Positions 51,638 to 60,909 of a stretch of DNA of 64,000 nt are shown here, piece after piece; position 1 is the first letter of the stretch; every line of letters begins with the position of its first letter. Source of the stretch: Kocuria rosea (GTDB lineage: Bacteria > Actinomycetota > Actinomycetes > Actinomycetales > Micrococcaceae); assembly GCF_023715525.1 (NCBI RefSeq), contig NZ_JAMBOG010000009.1, positions 62,001 to 126,000 of the forward strand, in the 5' to 3' direction. A program made the translations under genes and the position numbers. The notes under the pieces were generated by a model that ran no database searches, was not told where the DNA came from, and saw only the letters and a list, made by a program, of their open reading frames with translations.

Positions 51638-51969
51638 CGGACGGTCGGCGTCTCGCCGGTCTCGGAGACCATCGGCTTGCCGGCGTCGGCCCACGCGCCC
51701 ATCCCGCCCAGCACGTTGATCGGGTCGAAGCCGTACTGCTGCAGGTAGGCCGTGGCCTTGAGGGAGCGCCCGCCGGAGCGGCAGATCACGTACACGTCCT
51801 CGTCCACGGCGACCTCGCCGTAGCGCTCGGGGAGCAGGCCGAGCGGGATGTGCTGGGCGCCGGCGATGTGCCCGGCCTCCCACTCGAAGTCCTCGCGCAC
51901 GTCCAGGACGCGCGCGCCCTCGGGGATCTCCTCGACCGAGGCGCTGGGGAGGTTGTCGACGTTGTCCAT
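51634..51969 (-). CDS. Rhodanese-domain protein
   Basis: A 111-residue single rhodanese domain (sulfur transferase fold). Start of domain SVEEIPEGARVLDVREDFEW, HIAGAQHIPLG, active-site loop CRSGGRS with the persulfide-forming Cys, and NVLGGMGAWADAG. The ATG at 51969 (AGAGGA upstream) is preferred over one at 52008. It is coupled to pheA; sulfur acceptor unknown. Confidence 0.9.
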   Translation of the reverse strand: MDNVDNLPSASVEEIPEGARVLDVREDFEWEAGHIAGAQHIPLGLLPERYGEVAVDEDVYVICRSGGRSLKATAYLQQYGFDPINVLGGMGAWADAGKPMVSETGETPTVR

Positions 51970-52086
51970 GGTCGGGGTCCTCTCGTGGGGAACGGGTTGT
52001 CCGGGCACCAGCCTAGTTCCCGGGCGGGCGCAGGATCCCCACCCGGGCGGAGCCGCCGGCGCCCCGGCGGGGACCCGCCCGGGGAC

Positions 52087-52092
52087 TAAGCT
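52087..52092 (+). promoter_or_regulatory. -10 box of pucR-like gene
   Basis: TAAGCT; leader about 30 nt containing GGAGGAGG before the ATG at 52128. Confidence 0.5.
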
Positions 52093-52127
52093 GTCCCCGG
52101 TCCGCGAGCGCGACGGGAGGAGGCCCC

Positions 52128-53669
52128 ATGATCACGGTCGCGCACGTGCTCGGGCTGCCCGGCCTGGGCCTGGAGGCGGTGGTCGAGGGGGACACCGGCG
52201 CCGCGGTGAGCTGGGTCGCCACGAGCGAGCTGGCGGATCCCACGCCCTACCTCGAGGGCGGGGAGATCGTCCTGTTCACGGGCATCGACAGCGCCGTCCG
52301 GCGGCGCTCCTGGCCCGACTACGCGCGGCGGCTGGCCGGCAGGGGCGTGGTGGCCCTCGGGATGGGGGTAGGGGAGCACCTGTCGTACACCGGCGTGCCC
52401 GATCCCCTCGCGCAGGCCTGCCGCGAGGCGGGGCTGACGCTGTTCCGCGTGCCCGAGCGCACGCCGTTCCTCGGGATCATCCGGGCGGTGGCCGACATGC
52501 GGGCCGCCCAGGAGCGGACGGACCTGGAGGCGATGCTGTCCATGCAGCGGGCGCTCACGAGGGCCGCCGTGGGCGCCGACGGCCCGGCACTGGTCCTGCG
52601 CTCCCTGGCCTCCCAGCTGGAGGGCTGCTGGGTGGCCGTGTGCACCGCGGACGCCGAGGTCGTGCGCCAGTCCGGTCCCCCCGTTGCCGTCCTGCCCTCG
52701 GACCGGACGCTGGGCGAGCTCGTCGGCCGCCTGCGCTCCGCCCGGCTGCGCGGCTCGCTGAGCGAGTCCGGGCCGCGCGGGAGCATCGCCATCCACCCCC
52801 TCGGGGTCCAGGGCACCCCGCAGAGCTACCTGGTCGTCGTCCTGCCCCGCGCCTTCGAACGGCTCGAGGTCGCGGTCATCACCACCGCGGTGGCCCTGCT
52901 CTCCCTGCACGCGGAGAGAGCCGTGGAGCAGGCCCTGTTCCGGCGCAGGATCCGGGCGGGCGCCCTCTCCCTGCTGCTGAGCGGGGACGTGCGCTCCGCG
53001 GACGCGCTGCTGGCCGTCGCCGGGACCGGGAGCTGGTCGGCCACGGCGCGCCGCGTGCGGGTCGTGCGGCTGCGCGGCGGCACCGACCAGCTCCAGGAGG
53101 GGATCCGCCGGATCGAGTCGTACGTCGACAGGACCTCCCGCCCGGTGCTGGTCGGCACGCCGACGGCGGAGGCCTCGGGCGAGGAGAGCGCCGCCGTGCT
53201 CCTGGAGGACCTGCCCGACCAGCTGGCCGAGCTGCGCGGCGTCGTCGAGCTGTCGGGCCTGCGCGCCGGCATCGGCGGCGCGGCGGACGTCCACGACGCG
53301 CGCACCAGCGCCCGCGAGGCCCTCGAGGCACTCGAGCGCACCTCGGCCCGGCACCGCATCGGCGCGTGGGAGGACGCCGTGGCGGGCGGCATCGCGGGGC
53401 TCCTCCCGCCCGGGACGGGCCGGATCTACGCCCAGGAGCTGCTCCGGCCCGTCCGGGAGCGCGAGGACGGCGGCGAGCGGCTGCTGCCCGTCCTGCGCAC
53501 GTTCCTCACCCACAACGGCAACCGGCGGCAGACCGCCGCGGAGCTCGGGATCCACCGCAACACCCTGCTGCAGCGGCTGCAGTCGATCGAGCAGGCCCTG
53601 GGCCGGTCGCTGGAGGACCCCCAGGTGCGAGCCGAGCTGTGGATCGCGCTCCAGCTGGCCGGGACCTGA
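52128..53669 (+). CDS. PucR-family transcriptional regulator
   Basis: A 513-residue activator-type regulator. N-terminal PucR sensor domain (ITVAHVLGLPGLGLEAVVEG, SELADPTPYLEGGEIVLFTG), a central GGDEF-like/linker part, and the C-terminal HTH_30 domain (FLTHNGNRRQTAAELGIHRN TLLQRL, about residues 463-490). Upstream of a Glu/Leu dehydrogenase, SSA dehydrogenase and GABA aminotransferase, so it probably switches on that catabolic set in response to an amino compound, as PucR/GabR-type regulators do. The effector is unknown. Confidence 0.9.
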   Translation: MITVAHVLGLPGLGLEAVVEGDTGAAVSWVATSELADPTPYLEGGEIVLFTGIDSAVRRRSWPDYARRLAGRGVVALGMGVGEHLSYTGVPDPLAQACREAGLTLFRVPERTPFLGIIRAVADMRAAQERTDLEAMLSMQRALTRAAVGADGPALVLRSLASQLEGCWVAVCTADAEVVRQSGPPVAVLPSDRTLGELVGRLRSARLRGSLSESGPRGSIAIHPLGVQGTPQSYLVVVLPRAFERLEVAVITTAVALLSLHAERAVEQALFRRRIRAGALSLLLSGDVRSADALLAVAGTGSWSATARRVRVVRLRGGTDQLQEGIRRIESYVDRTSRPVLVGTPTAEASGEESAAVLLEDLPDQLAELRGVVELSGLRAGIGGAADVHDARTSAREALEALERTSARHRIGAWEDAVAGGIAGLLPPGTGRIYAQELLRPVREREDGGERLLPVLRTFLTHNGNRRQTAAELGIHRNTLLQRLQSIEQALGRSLEDPQVRAELWIALQLAGT

Positions 53670-53860
53670 GCGCCCTCCGCCACTGTCCACCATGCACAAT
53701 TAACAGGCACTTTTTGTCACACATGCTGAACGGCTGTGACGCTAGTCTCAGCGTGTCGGCACAGGTCGGCGGCCCCCGCTGCGGGGCCCGCCCGTCCCCG
53801 CGGTGCACCGCCGCGCCGTCGACGCCGTTCCCTTCCCGCACGCCCAGCAAAGGACAGCCG
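53670..53860 (+). promoter_or_regulatory. Promoter region of dehydrogenase gene
   Basis: An AT-rich patch (53695-53735: GCACAATTAACAGGCACTTT then TTGTCACACATG) precedes TAGTCT (53743-53748). GCACAA and TTGTCAC form a loose inverted repeat around AATTAACAGGCACTTT that may be a PucR operator. The leader is about 105 nt with AAAGGAC as ribosome site. Confidence 0.45.
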
Positions 53861-55153
53861 ATGACGCCGAACGTTCTTCCCTTCCCGGAGGTCGTGGACG
53901 GGAGCCTGAGCCCCGGCGGACCGCTCGGGGACGCCCAGGCACAGTTGGCCGCGGCCGTGGCCACCCTGGGCTACGAGCCGGGCCTGCACGAGATGCTCGC
54001 CCGCCCGCGCCGGGAGATGACCGTCTCCGTGCCGCTGCGCCGCGACGACGGGTCGGTGGAGATCCTCACCGGCCACCGCGTCCAGCACAACTTCTCCCGC
54101 GGCCCGGCCAAGGGGGGCCTGCGCTTCGCGCCCAACGTGGACCTGGACGAGGTGCGCGCCCTGGCGATGTGGATGACCTGGAAGTGCGCCCTGCTCGACG
54201 TCCCCTACGGCGGGGCCAAGGGCGGGGTCCGCATCGACCCCCGGAACTACTCCCAGGCCGAGCTGGAGCGGGTGACCCGCCGCTACACCTCCGAGATCCT
54301 GCCGATCATCGGGCCGGAGCGCGACATCCCCGCCCCGGACATCGGCACCGACGAGGCCACCATGGCCTGGATGATGGACACCTACTCGGTCTCCTCCGGC
54401 TACACCGTGCCCGGAGTGGTCACCGGCAAGCCCGTGTCCCTGGGCGGGTCCCTGGGCCGGGCCTCGGCCACCTCGGCCGGCGTCGTGCACGTCGCCCTGG
54501 CCGCCCTGGCCCACCGCGGGGTCCCGGTGGCCGGCGCGACCGCGGCGGTGCAGGGCTTCGGCAAGGTCGGCGCCGGGGCAGCACAGTTCCTGGCCGAGGC
54601 CGGGGTGACCGTCGTGGCCGTGAGCGACCAGTACGGCGCCGTCCACGCCGCGGGCGGACTCGACGTGCCCGCCCTGCAGGCCCACGTGGCGGACACCGGC
54701 AGCGTCGTCGGCTTCGGTGGCGGCGAGGTCCTGGACCCGCCGGCGCTGCTGGAGCTCGACGTGGACCTGCTGGTGCCCGCCGCCGTCGAGGGCGTCCTGC
54801 ACGGCGGCAACGCCGCCCGGGTGCGGGCGAGGATCGTCGTGGAGGGCGCCAACGGCCCCACCACCGGTGAGGCCGACCGGATCCTGGACGAGGCCGGGGT
54901 GCTGGTGGTGCCCGACATCCTCGCCAACGCCGGCGGGGTGATCGTCTCCTACTTCGAGTGGGTGCAGTCCAACCAGGCGTACTGGTGGTCGCGGCAGGAG
55001 GTGGACGACCGGCTGGAGCGCCGCATGCTCCAGGCGTGGGACGGCGTGCTGGCCACGGCCGGCGCCCGCGGTCTCACGCTGCGCGAGGCCGCCACCGTCA
55101 CCGCGGTCGAGCGGGTGGCCGACGCCCACCTCACCCGGGGGCTCTATCCCTGA
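53861..55153 (+). CDS. gdhA: Glu/Leu/Phe/Val dehydrogenase (glutamate dehydrogenase family)
   Basis: A 430-residue NAD(P)-linked amino-acid dehydrogenase. The catalytic Lys lies in DVPYGGAKGGVRIDPRNYS, dimerisation/N-domain in VQHNFSRGPAKGGLRFAPNV, and the Rossmann loop in AAVQGFGKVGAGAAQFLAEA. Closing helix ADAHLTRGLYP. In this neighbourhood it probably makes or consumes glutamate to balance the GABA transaminase. Glutamate versus branched-chain preference cannot be decided by eye. Confidence 0.92.
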   Translation: MTPNVLPFPEVVDGSLSPGGPLGDAQAQLAAAVATLGYEPGLHEMLARPRREMTVSVPLRRDDGSVEILTGHRVQHNFSRGPAKGGLRFAPNVDLDEVRALAMWMTWKCALLDVPYGGAKGGVRIDPRNYSQAELERVTRRYTSEILPIIGPERDIPAPDIGTDEATMAWMMDTYSVSSGYTVPGVVTGKPVSLGGSLGRASATSAGVVHVALAALAHRGVPVAGATAAVQGFGKVGAGAAQFLAEAGVTVVAVSDQYGAVHAAGGLDVPALQAHVADTGSVVGFGGGEVLDPPALLELDVDLLVPAAVEGVLHGGNAARVRARIVVEGANGPTTGEADRILDEAGVLVVPDILANAGGVIVSYFEWVQSNQAYWWSRQEVDDRLERRMLQAWDGVLATAGARGLTLREAATVTAVERVADAHLTRGLYP

Positions 55154-55248
55154 GCACCGGCGCGGACGGCAACACCCCGGCAACACCCGCACCCTACCCT
55201 GATGCCACGACCTGGCATCCGCCGGACGGAGGACCTCCTCCGGCGCCT

Positions 55249-55254
55249 TAAGAT
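55249..55254 (+). promoter_or_regulatory. -10 box of gabD
   Basis: TAAGAT, giving a start near 55261 and a leader of about 100 nt. Confidence 0.45.
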
Positions 55255-55289
55255 GGACGGGCGGGCCCAGTGCTGTCGCCCGCCCGTCC
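55255..55289 (+). other. 12-bp hairpin in gdh-gabD gap
   Basis: GGACGGGCGGGC (55255-55266) pairs with GCCCGCCCGTCC (55278-55289), 11-nt loop. It overlaps the predicted start of the gabD transcript and could end the upstream transcript or shape the gabD leader. Confidence 0.5.
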
Positions 55290-55359
55290 GACCATCCCTG
55301 TGACGCACCCGAGGCACCGGCGCCCGGTGTCGAAGCGTCGAGCAAGAGAGGCTGTACAG

Positions 55360-56904
55360 ATGAGCATCACGGACAAGGCTCCCGGCACCACGAGCGGCAT
55401 CGACCGGGCCAGGATCGAGGAGGTCCTGGGCAAGACCCCGAAGGGGCTGCTGATCAACGGGGCCTGGCGCGACGCCTCCGACGGGGGCACCTTCGAGGTG
55501 GAGAACCCGGCCACCGGTGAGGTCATCGCCACCCTGGCCTCCGCCACCCGGGCCGACGCCGCCGCGGCCATGGACGCCGCCGCGACCGCCCAGGAGGGGT
55601 GGGCCCGCACCTCGGCGCGGTCCCGGTCGGAGATCCTGCGTGCGGCCTTCGACCTGGTTCAGGAGCGGGCGCAGGACCTGGCGCTGCTGATGACCCTGGA
55701 GATGGGCAAGCCCTTCGCGGAGGCCCTGGGGGAGGTGAAGTACGGGGGGGAGTTCCTGCGCTGGTTCTCCGAAGAGGCCGTGCGCGACTACGGCCGCTAC
55801 GTGGAGTCCCCCGAGGGGAACCTGCGGATGCTGGTCACCCGCAAGCCGGTGGGCCCGTGCCTGCTGATCACCCCGTGGAACTTCCCGCTGGCGATGGCCA
55901 CCCGCAAGGTCGCCCCGGCCGTGGCCGCCGGGTGCACCATGGTGCTCAAGCCCGCCCGGCTGACCCCGCTGACCTCCCAGTACTTCGCCGCCCTCATGAT
56001 CGAGGCCGGGATCCCGGCCGGGGTGCTCAACGTCGTCTCCTCCGCCTCGGCCGCGGACGTGTCCGAGCCGATCATGGCCGACCCGCGGCTGCGGAAGGTC
56101 TCCTTCACCGGCTCCACCCCGGTGGGCAAGCAGCTGATGAAGGCCGCCACCGACCAGGTGCTGCGCACCTCCATGGAGCTGGGCGGCAACGGGCCGCTGA
56201 TCGTCTTCGAGGACGCCGACATCGACAAGGCCGTGGCCGGGGCGATGGCGGCGAAGATGCGCAACATGGGCGAGGCCTGCACCGCGGCCAACCGCCTGCT
56301 CGTCCACGAGGACGTCGCCGAGCAGTTCGTGGCCAAGCTCGCCGAGCAGATGGGAGCCCTCACCGTCGGCAACGGCGTGGACGAGGGCGTGCAGGTGGGG
56401 CCGCTGGTGGAGGCCAAGGCCCGCGACTCCGTGGAGGCCTTCGTGGCCGACGCCGTCGAGCGCGGGGCGAAGGTCGTGGTGGGGGGTGCGCGGATCGAGG
56501 GCCCGGGCTACTTCTTCGCCCCGACCCTGCTCACCGACGTGCCCCACGACGCGCGGGTGGTGCGCGAGGAGATCTTCGGCCCCGTCGCCCCCGTGGTCAC
56601 CTTCCGTGACGAGGACGAGGCGGTGGCGCTGGCGAACGCCACCGAGTACGGGCTGGCCTCCTACGTGTTCACCGAGAACATCTCGAGGGGCCTGCGGATC
56701 GGGGACCGCATCGAGTTCGGGCTGATGGGCCTCAACGTCGGGGTGATCTCCAACGCCGCCGCCCCGTTCGGCGGGGTCAAGCAGTCCGGGCTGGGCAGGG
56801 AGGGCGGGGCCGAGGGCCTGGCCGAGTACACCACCACCCAGTACATCGGCGTCGAGAACCCCTGGGGCACCCTCCCCCCGGCCGCACCCGGCACCCCCGC
56901 CTGA
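55360..56904 (+). CDS. gabD: Succinate-semialdehyde dehydrogenase
   Basis: A 514-residue aldehyde dehydrogenase (NAD(P)-linked). Catalytic Glu in MELGGNGPLIVFEDADIDKA and Cys in MRNMGEACTAANRLLVHED; cofactor site VSFTGSTPVGKQLM; TPWNFPLAMATRKVAPA. Adjacent to gabT, it should oxidise succinate semialdehyde to succinate, finishing GABA breakdown. The ATG at 55360 has AAGAGAGG upstream; a longer frame to 55270 runs through the leader and is unlikely. Confidence 0.93.
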   Translation: MSITDKAPGTTSGIDRARIEEVLGKTPKGLLINGAWRDASDGGTFEVENPATGEVIATLASATRADAAAAMDAAATAQEGWARTSARSRSEILRAAFDLVQERAQDLALLMTLEMGKPFAEALGEVKYGGEFLRWFSEEAVRDYGRYVESPEGNLRMLVTRKPVGPCLLITPWNFPLAMATRKVAPAVAAGCTMVLKPARLTPLTSQYFAALMIEAGIPAGVLNVVSSASAADVSEPIMADPRLRKVSFTGSTPVGKQLMKAATDQVLRTSMELGGNGPLIVFEDADIDKAVAGAMAAKMRNMGEACTAANRLLVHEDVAEQFVAKLAEQMGALTVGNGVDEGVQVGPLVEAKARDSVEAFVADAVERGAKVVVGGARIEGPGYFFAPTLLTDVPHDARVVREEIFGPVAPVVTFRDEDEAVALANATEYGLASYVFTENISRGLRIGDRIEFGLMGLNVGVISNAAAPFGGVKQSGLGREGGAEGLAEYTTTQYIGVENPWGTLPPAAPGTPA

Positions 56905-56990
56905 GACCGGCCCGGCACGAACACACTCCACATCGGTGCGGTCGCCGCAGGACGCGGCGGCCGCACCCGTTCCCGAAAGGACTGACCGTC

Positions 56991-58346
56991 ATGACCCAGA
57001 CCACGTCCGAGGTCCAGTACCGGATCGAGCAGGTCCGCCGCGTCGAGGGCACCCTGCCCGGGCCCCGGTCGCGCGAGCTGTCCGAGCGCCGCTCCGCGGC
57101 CGTCGCCTCCGGCGTCGCCTCCTCCGTGCCCGCCTACGCCGCCGACGTCGACGGCGGGATCATCCGCGACGTCGACGGCAACCAGCTGATCGACCTCGGC
57201 TCCGGCATCGCCGTGACCACCGTGGGGGGCTCCGCCCCGGCCGTCGTCGCGAGGGTCAAGGAGGCCGTGGAGCACTTCACCCACACCTGCTTCATGGTCA
57301 CCCCCTACGAGGGCTACGTGACGGTCGCCGAGAAGCTCGCCGAGCTCACCCCCGGCGACCACCCCAAGAAGGCCGCGCTGTTCAACTCCGGCTCCGAGGC
57401 CGTCGAGAACGCCGTCAAGATCTCCCGCCTGCACACCGGGCGCCAGGCGATCGTCGTGTTCGACCACGCCTACCACGGCCGCACCAACATGACCCTCGCC
57501 ATGACCGCCAAGGTCCTGCCGTACAAGCAGGGCTTCGGCCCCTTCGCCGGCGAGGTCTACCGCGTGCCCATGTCCTACCCGTTCCGCGACCCCGAGGGCA
57601 TGACGGGCCAGGAGGCCGCCCGCCGCGCGCTGCTGCAGGTGGAGAAGCAGGTCGGCGCGGACAACGTGGCCGCCGTCGTGATCGAGCCCATCCAGGGCGA
57701 GGGCGGCTTCATCGTCCCGGCCGAGGGCTTCCTGCCGGCGCTGTCCGAGTGGTGCACCGCCAACGGCGCCGTGTTCGTCGTCGACGAGGTCCAGTCGGGC
57801 GTCGCGCGCACCGGCGAGTGGTTCGCCGTCGACCACGAGGGCGTCGTGCCCGACCTGATCACCGTGGCCAAGGGTGTCGCCGGCGGCATGCCGTTGTCCG
57901 GCGTGGTCGGCCGCGCCGAGATCATGGACTCCGTCCACGCGGGCGGCCTCGGCGGCACCTACGGCGGCAACCCCGTGGCCTGCGCGGCGGCCCTGGGGGC
58001 GCTGGAGACCATCGAGGAGTGGGACCTGATCGCCCGCGCCCGCCGGATCGAGGAGATCATCCGCGAGGAGCTGTCCCCGCTGGTGGAGGAGACCGGCATC
58101 ATCGGCGAGATCCGCGGCCGCGGCGGCATGATGGCGCTGGAGTTCGTGCAGCCGGGCGGCAAGGAGCCGAACGCGGACGCGGCCAAGGCCATCGCCGCGG
58201 AGTGCCTGGAGCAGGGCGTCGTCATCCTGACCTGCGGCACGTTCGCCAACATCGTGCGCCTGCTCCCGCCGCTCGTGATCGGCGAGGACCTGCTGCGCGA
58301 CGGCCTGCAGGTCTTCGCCCGGGCCATCCGCAACGCGGCCCGGTAG
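56991..58346 (+). CDS. gabT: 4-aminobutyrate aminotransferase
   Basis: A 451-residue class III PLP aminotransferase moving the amino group of GABA to 2-oxoglutarate. PLP lysine in LITVAKGVAGGMPLSGVVGR, phosphate-binding FNSGSEAVENAVKISR, FDHAYHGRTNMTLAMTAK and the Asp in VFVVDEVQSGVARTG. GAAAGGA precedes the ATG. It lies 86 nt after gabD, presumably in one operon, and is followed by a large hairpin. Confidence 0.95.
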   Translation: MTQTTSEVQYRIEQVRRVEGTLPGPRSRELSERRSAAVASGVASSVPAYAADVDGGIIRDVDGNQLIDLGSGIAVTTVGGSAPAVVARVKEAVEHFTHTCFMVTPYEGYVTVAEKLAELTPGDHPKKAALFNSGSEAVENAVKISRLHTGRQAIVVFDHAYHGRTNMTLAMTAKVLPYKQGFGPFAGEVYRVPMSYPFRDPEGMTGQEAARRALLQVEKQVGADNVAAVVIEPIQGEGGFIVPAEGFLPALSEWCTANGAVFVVDEVQSGVARTGEWFAVDHEGVVPDLITVAKGVAGGMPLSGVVGRAEIMDSVHAGGLGGTYGGNPVACAAALGALETIEEWDLIARARRIEEIIREELSPLVEETGIIGEIRGRGGMMALEFVQPGGKEPNADAAKAIAAECLEQGVVILTCGTFANIVRLLPPLVIGEDLLRDGLQVFARAIRNAAR

Positions 58347-58362
58347 GCTCTCCGCCCGCTCC

Positions 58363-58410
58363 GCAGGGGCCCGTCCGACCGGCACGCGCCCGGGCCGGAC
58401 GGGCCCCTGC
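58363..58410. terminator. Terminator between gabT and lipoprotein gene
   Basis: Perfect 15-bp arms (58363-58377 / 58396-58410) with an 18-nt loop, between convergent genes. Confidence 0.65.
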
Positions 58411-58422
58411 GCGCACTGCGGG

Positions 58423-58827
58423 TCAGGCCGAGCAGCGCTGCTGCAGTTCCCGCAGCTCCCCGACAACCTCGGTGAGGCGGCGCTCGCCCTGGCGGAAGCC
58501 GTCGACGGCGTCCCGGACCTCGCGGATCTGCCCGGCCAGCTCGGCGGGGGCGGTGTCGGCGAGGGCGGTGAGCTCCTCCAGCAGCCCCAGCGGGTCCTCC
58601 CCCAGCCGCTGCGGCGCCGTGCGGGCGGTCTCGACCACCCGGGCGCACGCCCGCCGCTCCGCGGCCTCGGAGGTCCCCGGGGACGCGGAGCCCGACCCGG
58701 ACGAGGCGTCCGAGGACGACGACGGCGGGGGCGCCGGGGCGCCCCCGCCCAGGGAGCAGCCGCTGAGCGCCAGGAGCAGGGCGGCGGCCGCCAGCGGTCG
58801 CCGGGCGGCGGGACGGGTGGTCGGCAC
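58423..58827 (-). CDS. Small lipoprotein of unknown function
   Basis: A 134-residue protein with signal segment and lipobox LSGC (Cys24: AAAALLLALSGCSLGGG), a Ser/Pro/Ala-rich linker (about 28-55), and a helical domain (ACARVVETARTAPQRLGEDP ...AVDGFRQGERRLTEVVGELR). Two cysteines (about 62 and 132) could bridge. GTG start 8 nt after AGGAGG. Anchored outside the membrane; family not recognised. Confidence 0.8.
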   Translation of the reverse strand: MPTTRPAARRPLAAAALLLALSGCSLGGGAPAPPPSSSSDASSGSGSASPGTSEAAERRACARVVETARTAPQRLGEDPLGLLEELTALADTAPAELAGQIREVRDAVDGFRQGERRLTEVVGELRELQQRCSA

Positions 58828-58866
58828 GGCGGGGCCTCCTGGGGCGCACGGGGACGGGTGGGCCTC

Positions 58867-58879
58867 ACCCTACTAGCCT
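58867..58879. promoter_or_regulatory. Closely spaced divergent -10 boxes
   Basis: Minus TAGGGT (58867-58872) for the lipoprotein and plus TAGCCT (58874-58879) for the amidase lie one base apart; leaders of about 33 and 47 nt carry ribosome sites. Confidence 0.5.
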
Positions 58880-58931
58880 GGGTCCAGCACCCGGCGGACG
58901 ACGGGGTGCCGCCGCGAGGACAGGAGCCGCC

Positions 58932-60434
58932 GTGACCGGGATCGGAGACCTCACCGCCGTGGAACTGCGGGACGAGCTCGCGCGGGGCGGACTGGGCGCG
59001 GTCGAGACCGCCGCGTTCTTCCTCGCCCGCATCGAGGAGCGCAACCCCGCACTGGGCGCGTTCGTCCACGTGGCCGCCGGCCCCGCCCTGGACCACGCCC
59101 GCGCCCTGGACGCTCTGCCGGCCGGGGCGCCCCGCGGTCCGCTCCACGGCGTGCCGCTCGCGGTCAAGGACCTGCACGACGTCGCCGGGCTGCCCACGAC
59201 CTACGGCTCGGCCGCCGTCACCGGGGCCGGCGCCCCGGCCGCGGCGGAGGACGACGACCTCGTGCGGGTGCTCGACGCCTCCGGCGCCGTCCTGCTCGGC
59301 AAGACGCAGGTGCCGGAGTTCGGTCTCAACTGCTACTCCGAGAACCTCGTCGCCCCGCCCGCCCGCAACCCGCACGACCCCTCGACGGGCGCGGGCGGCT
59401 CCTCCGGGGGGCAGGCGGCGGCCGTCGCGGCGGGCATGCTCCCCCTGGCCCCCGGCTCGGACGGCGGCGGCTCGATCCGGATCCCGGCCGCCGTCTGCGG
59501 GCTCGTGGGGCTCAAGCCCAACCGGGGCCGGGTGCCCACCGCGGACGCCCAGTCCGACGCGGCGCAGCTCGTGGTCAACGGCCCGATCGCGCGCACGGCC
59601 GAGGACGCCGCGCTGCTGCTGGACGTGCTGTGCGCCCCGGCCGCGGGACCGGCCCACGGCAACGTGGTGCACCGGGCCGTGGGCGCCGCCCCGCAGCGCT
59701 CCTTCCTCGACGGGGTGCGCGCCGTCCGGCGGGGCGAGCTGCCGTGGGGCGGGCGGGCCCTGCGGATCGGGGTCTCCACGGCGTCACCGTTCGAGTCGGC
59801 GTACGACATCGCCGTCGCGCCGGAGGCCCGGGCGGCCCTCGAGGCGGGGGTCGCGCGGCTGCGCGCGGCCGGCCACGAGGTCGGCGACGCCGAGGTCGCC
59901 TACGCGCCCGAGTACCCGCAGGCGTTCTTCGACGTGTGGACCACGTCCATGGGCACGGTGCCCCTGCCGGAGGGCGGTGCCCTGCGCCTGACGGGGCTGG
60001 CCACGGCGTTCCGCGAGCGCGCCCTGGACCGCTCCGCCGTGGAGCTCGCGCGGGCGGTGGCCGCCCTGCGGCGGATCGAGCAGGACGTGGTGCGCCAGTA
60101 TGCCGCCTGGGACATGGTCCTGACACCGGCGCTCGCCATGACCCCGCGCCCGCTGGGCTGGTACTGGGAGGGCCACGACCTGGCGGACCCGGCGGGCGCC
60201 GACCAGGACTACCGCCGCCAGTGCCAGTACACGCCCTGGACGTCCCTCGTGAACGTGACCGGCCTGCCCGCGGTGACGTTCCCGACCCTGTGGACGCGGG
60301 CGGGCGGCGCCGCCGCGCCGACCGTCCCGATGGGCGTGCAGCTCATCGGCCGGCCCAGCGCGGAGGCGCAGCTGCTCGCCGTCGTCGCCCAGTTGGAGGA
60401 CCAGGGACTGCCGGTCCACCGCCCCTGGCGCTAG
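58932..60434 (+). CDS. Amidase (amidase-signature family)
   Basis: A 500-residue Ser-cisSer-Lys hydrolase. Lys79 in [11 protein letters not shown], cis-Ser about 158 in [12 protein letters not shown] and nucleophile Ser181 in [15 protein letters not shown]. It would hydrolyse an amide to acid and ammonia. No signal peptide. It lacks gatB/gatC neighbours and does not look like GatA of the tRNA amidotransferase. Substrate unknown; the nearby GABA genes make an omega-amide or gamma-aminobutyramide-type substrate conceivable. GTG start. Confidence 0.9.
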   Translation: MTGIGDLTAVELRDELARGGLGAVETAAFFLARIEERNPALGAFVHVAAGPALDHARALDALPAGAPRGPLHGVPLAVKDLHDVAGLPTTYGSAAVTGAGAPAAAEDDDLVRVLDASGAVLLGKTQVPEFGLNCYSENLVAPPARNPHDPSTGAGGSSGGQAAAVAAGMLPLAPGSDGGGSIRIPAAVCGLVGLKPNRGRVPTADAQSDAAQLVVNGPIARTAEDAALLLDVLCAPAAGPAHGNVVHRAVGAAPQRSFLDGVRAVRRGELPWGGRALRIGVSTASPFESAYDIAVAPEARAALEAGVARLRAAGHEVGDAEVAYAPEYPQAFFDVWTTSMGTVPLPEGGALRLTGLATAFRERALDRSAVELARAVAALRRIEQDVVRQYAAWDMVLTPALAMTPRPLGWYWEGHDLADPAGADQDYRRQCQYTPWTSLVNVTGLPAVTFPTLWTRAGGAAAPTVPMGVQLIGRPSAEAQLLAVVAQLEDQGLPVHRPWR

Positions 60435-60634
60435 GAGTGGCCCAGGGCCACGTCTCCCCCCTCGGGGTCGTCGCCCGGCTCGGGGCTGTCCGTGTCCTCG
60501 ACGGCCCCGGGGTCCTCCTCGGGCTCGAAGCCGGACGGGTTGTCGTCGGCCGTCAGGCCGATGCCCTGGTCGTTGTCGGGGATGGTGCCCTCCGGGCCCT
60601 TGCCCCCGCCGTTCTCCTCGGTGGCCTCGCTCAT
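60431..60634 (-). CDS. Small acidic protein
   Basis: A 67-residue, very acidic, probably disordered protein ([20 protein letters not shown], then [20 protein letters not shown] and a tail ending VALGHS). GGAGG precedes the ATG at 60634; a longer frame to 60733 lacks support. Its stop overlaps the amidase stop (CTAG). Function unknown. Confidence 0.65.
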   Translation of the reverse strand: MSEATEENGGGKGPEGTIPDNDQGIGLTADDNPSGFEPEEDPGAVEDTDSPEPGDDPEGGDVALGHS

Positions 60635-60896
60635 GCCGTCCTCCTGGCGGTGTCGGTGACTGCTCTGTCGGTGACTGCCCGGTGCTGACTGCCCGGTGGT
60701 CTCATCCTGGCCCACCGGCCGCCGATCCTCCACCCCCGGACGAAGGAGGACCCCGGCGCGCAGGAGGACCCCGGGCGTGCGGCCACGGGCGGTCGCTCCC
60801 GGGGCGGCGGGCGCGGGGCCGGCTGCGCCGGCCCCGATCGGCGGAGGACGCGGTGCTCGTCCGGCCGCGTGCTACCCGAAACGGGCCGGAGGCTGG

Positions 60897-60902
60897 AAGA
60901 CT
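60897..60902 (+). promoter_or_regulatory. -10 box of pgm, leaderless
   Basis: AAGACT, 7 nt, then ATG at 60910; weak first base but no ribosome site exists. The preceding 260 bases hold only this and the small acidic gene's promoter. Confidence 0.4.
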
Positions 60903-60909
60903 GTGGGCC

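Noticed and set aside
58932-60434. GatA subunit of Glu-tRNA(Gln) amidotransferase
   Set aside because: The amidase triad is present but gatB/gatC are absent and the C-terminal half does not read like GatA.
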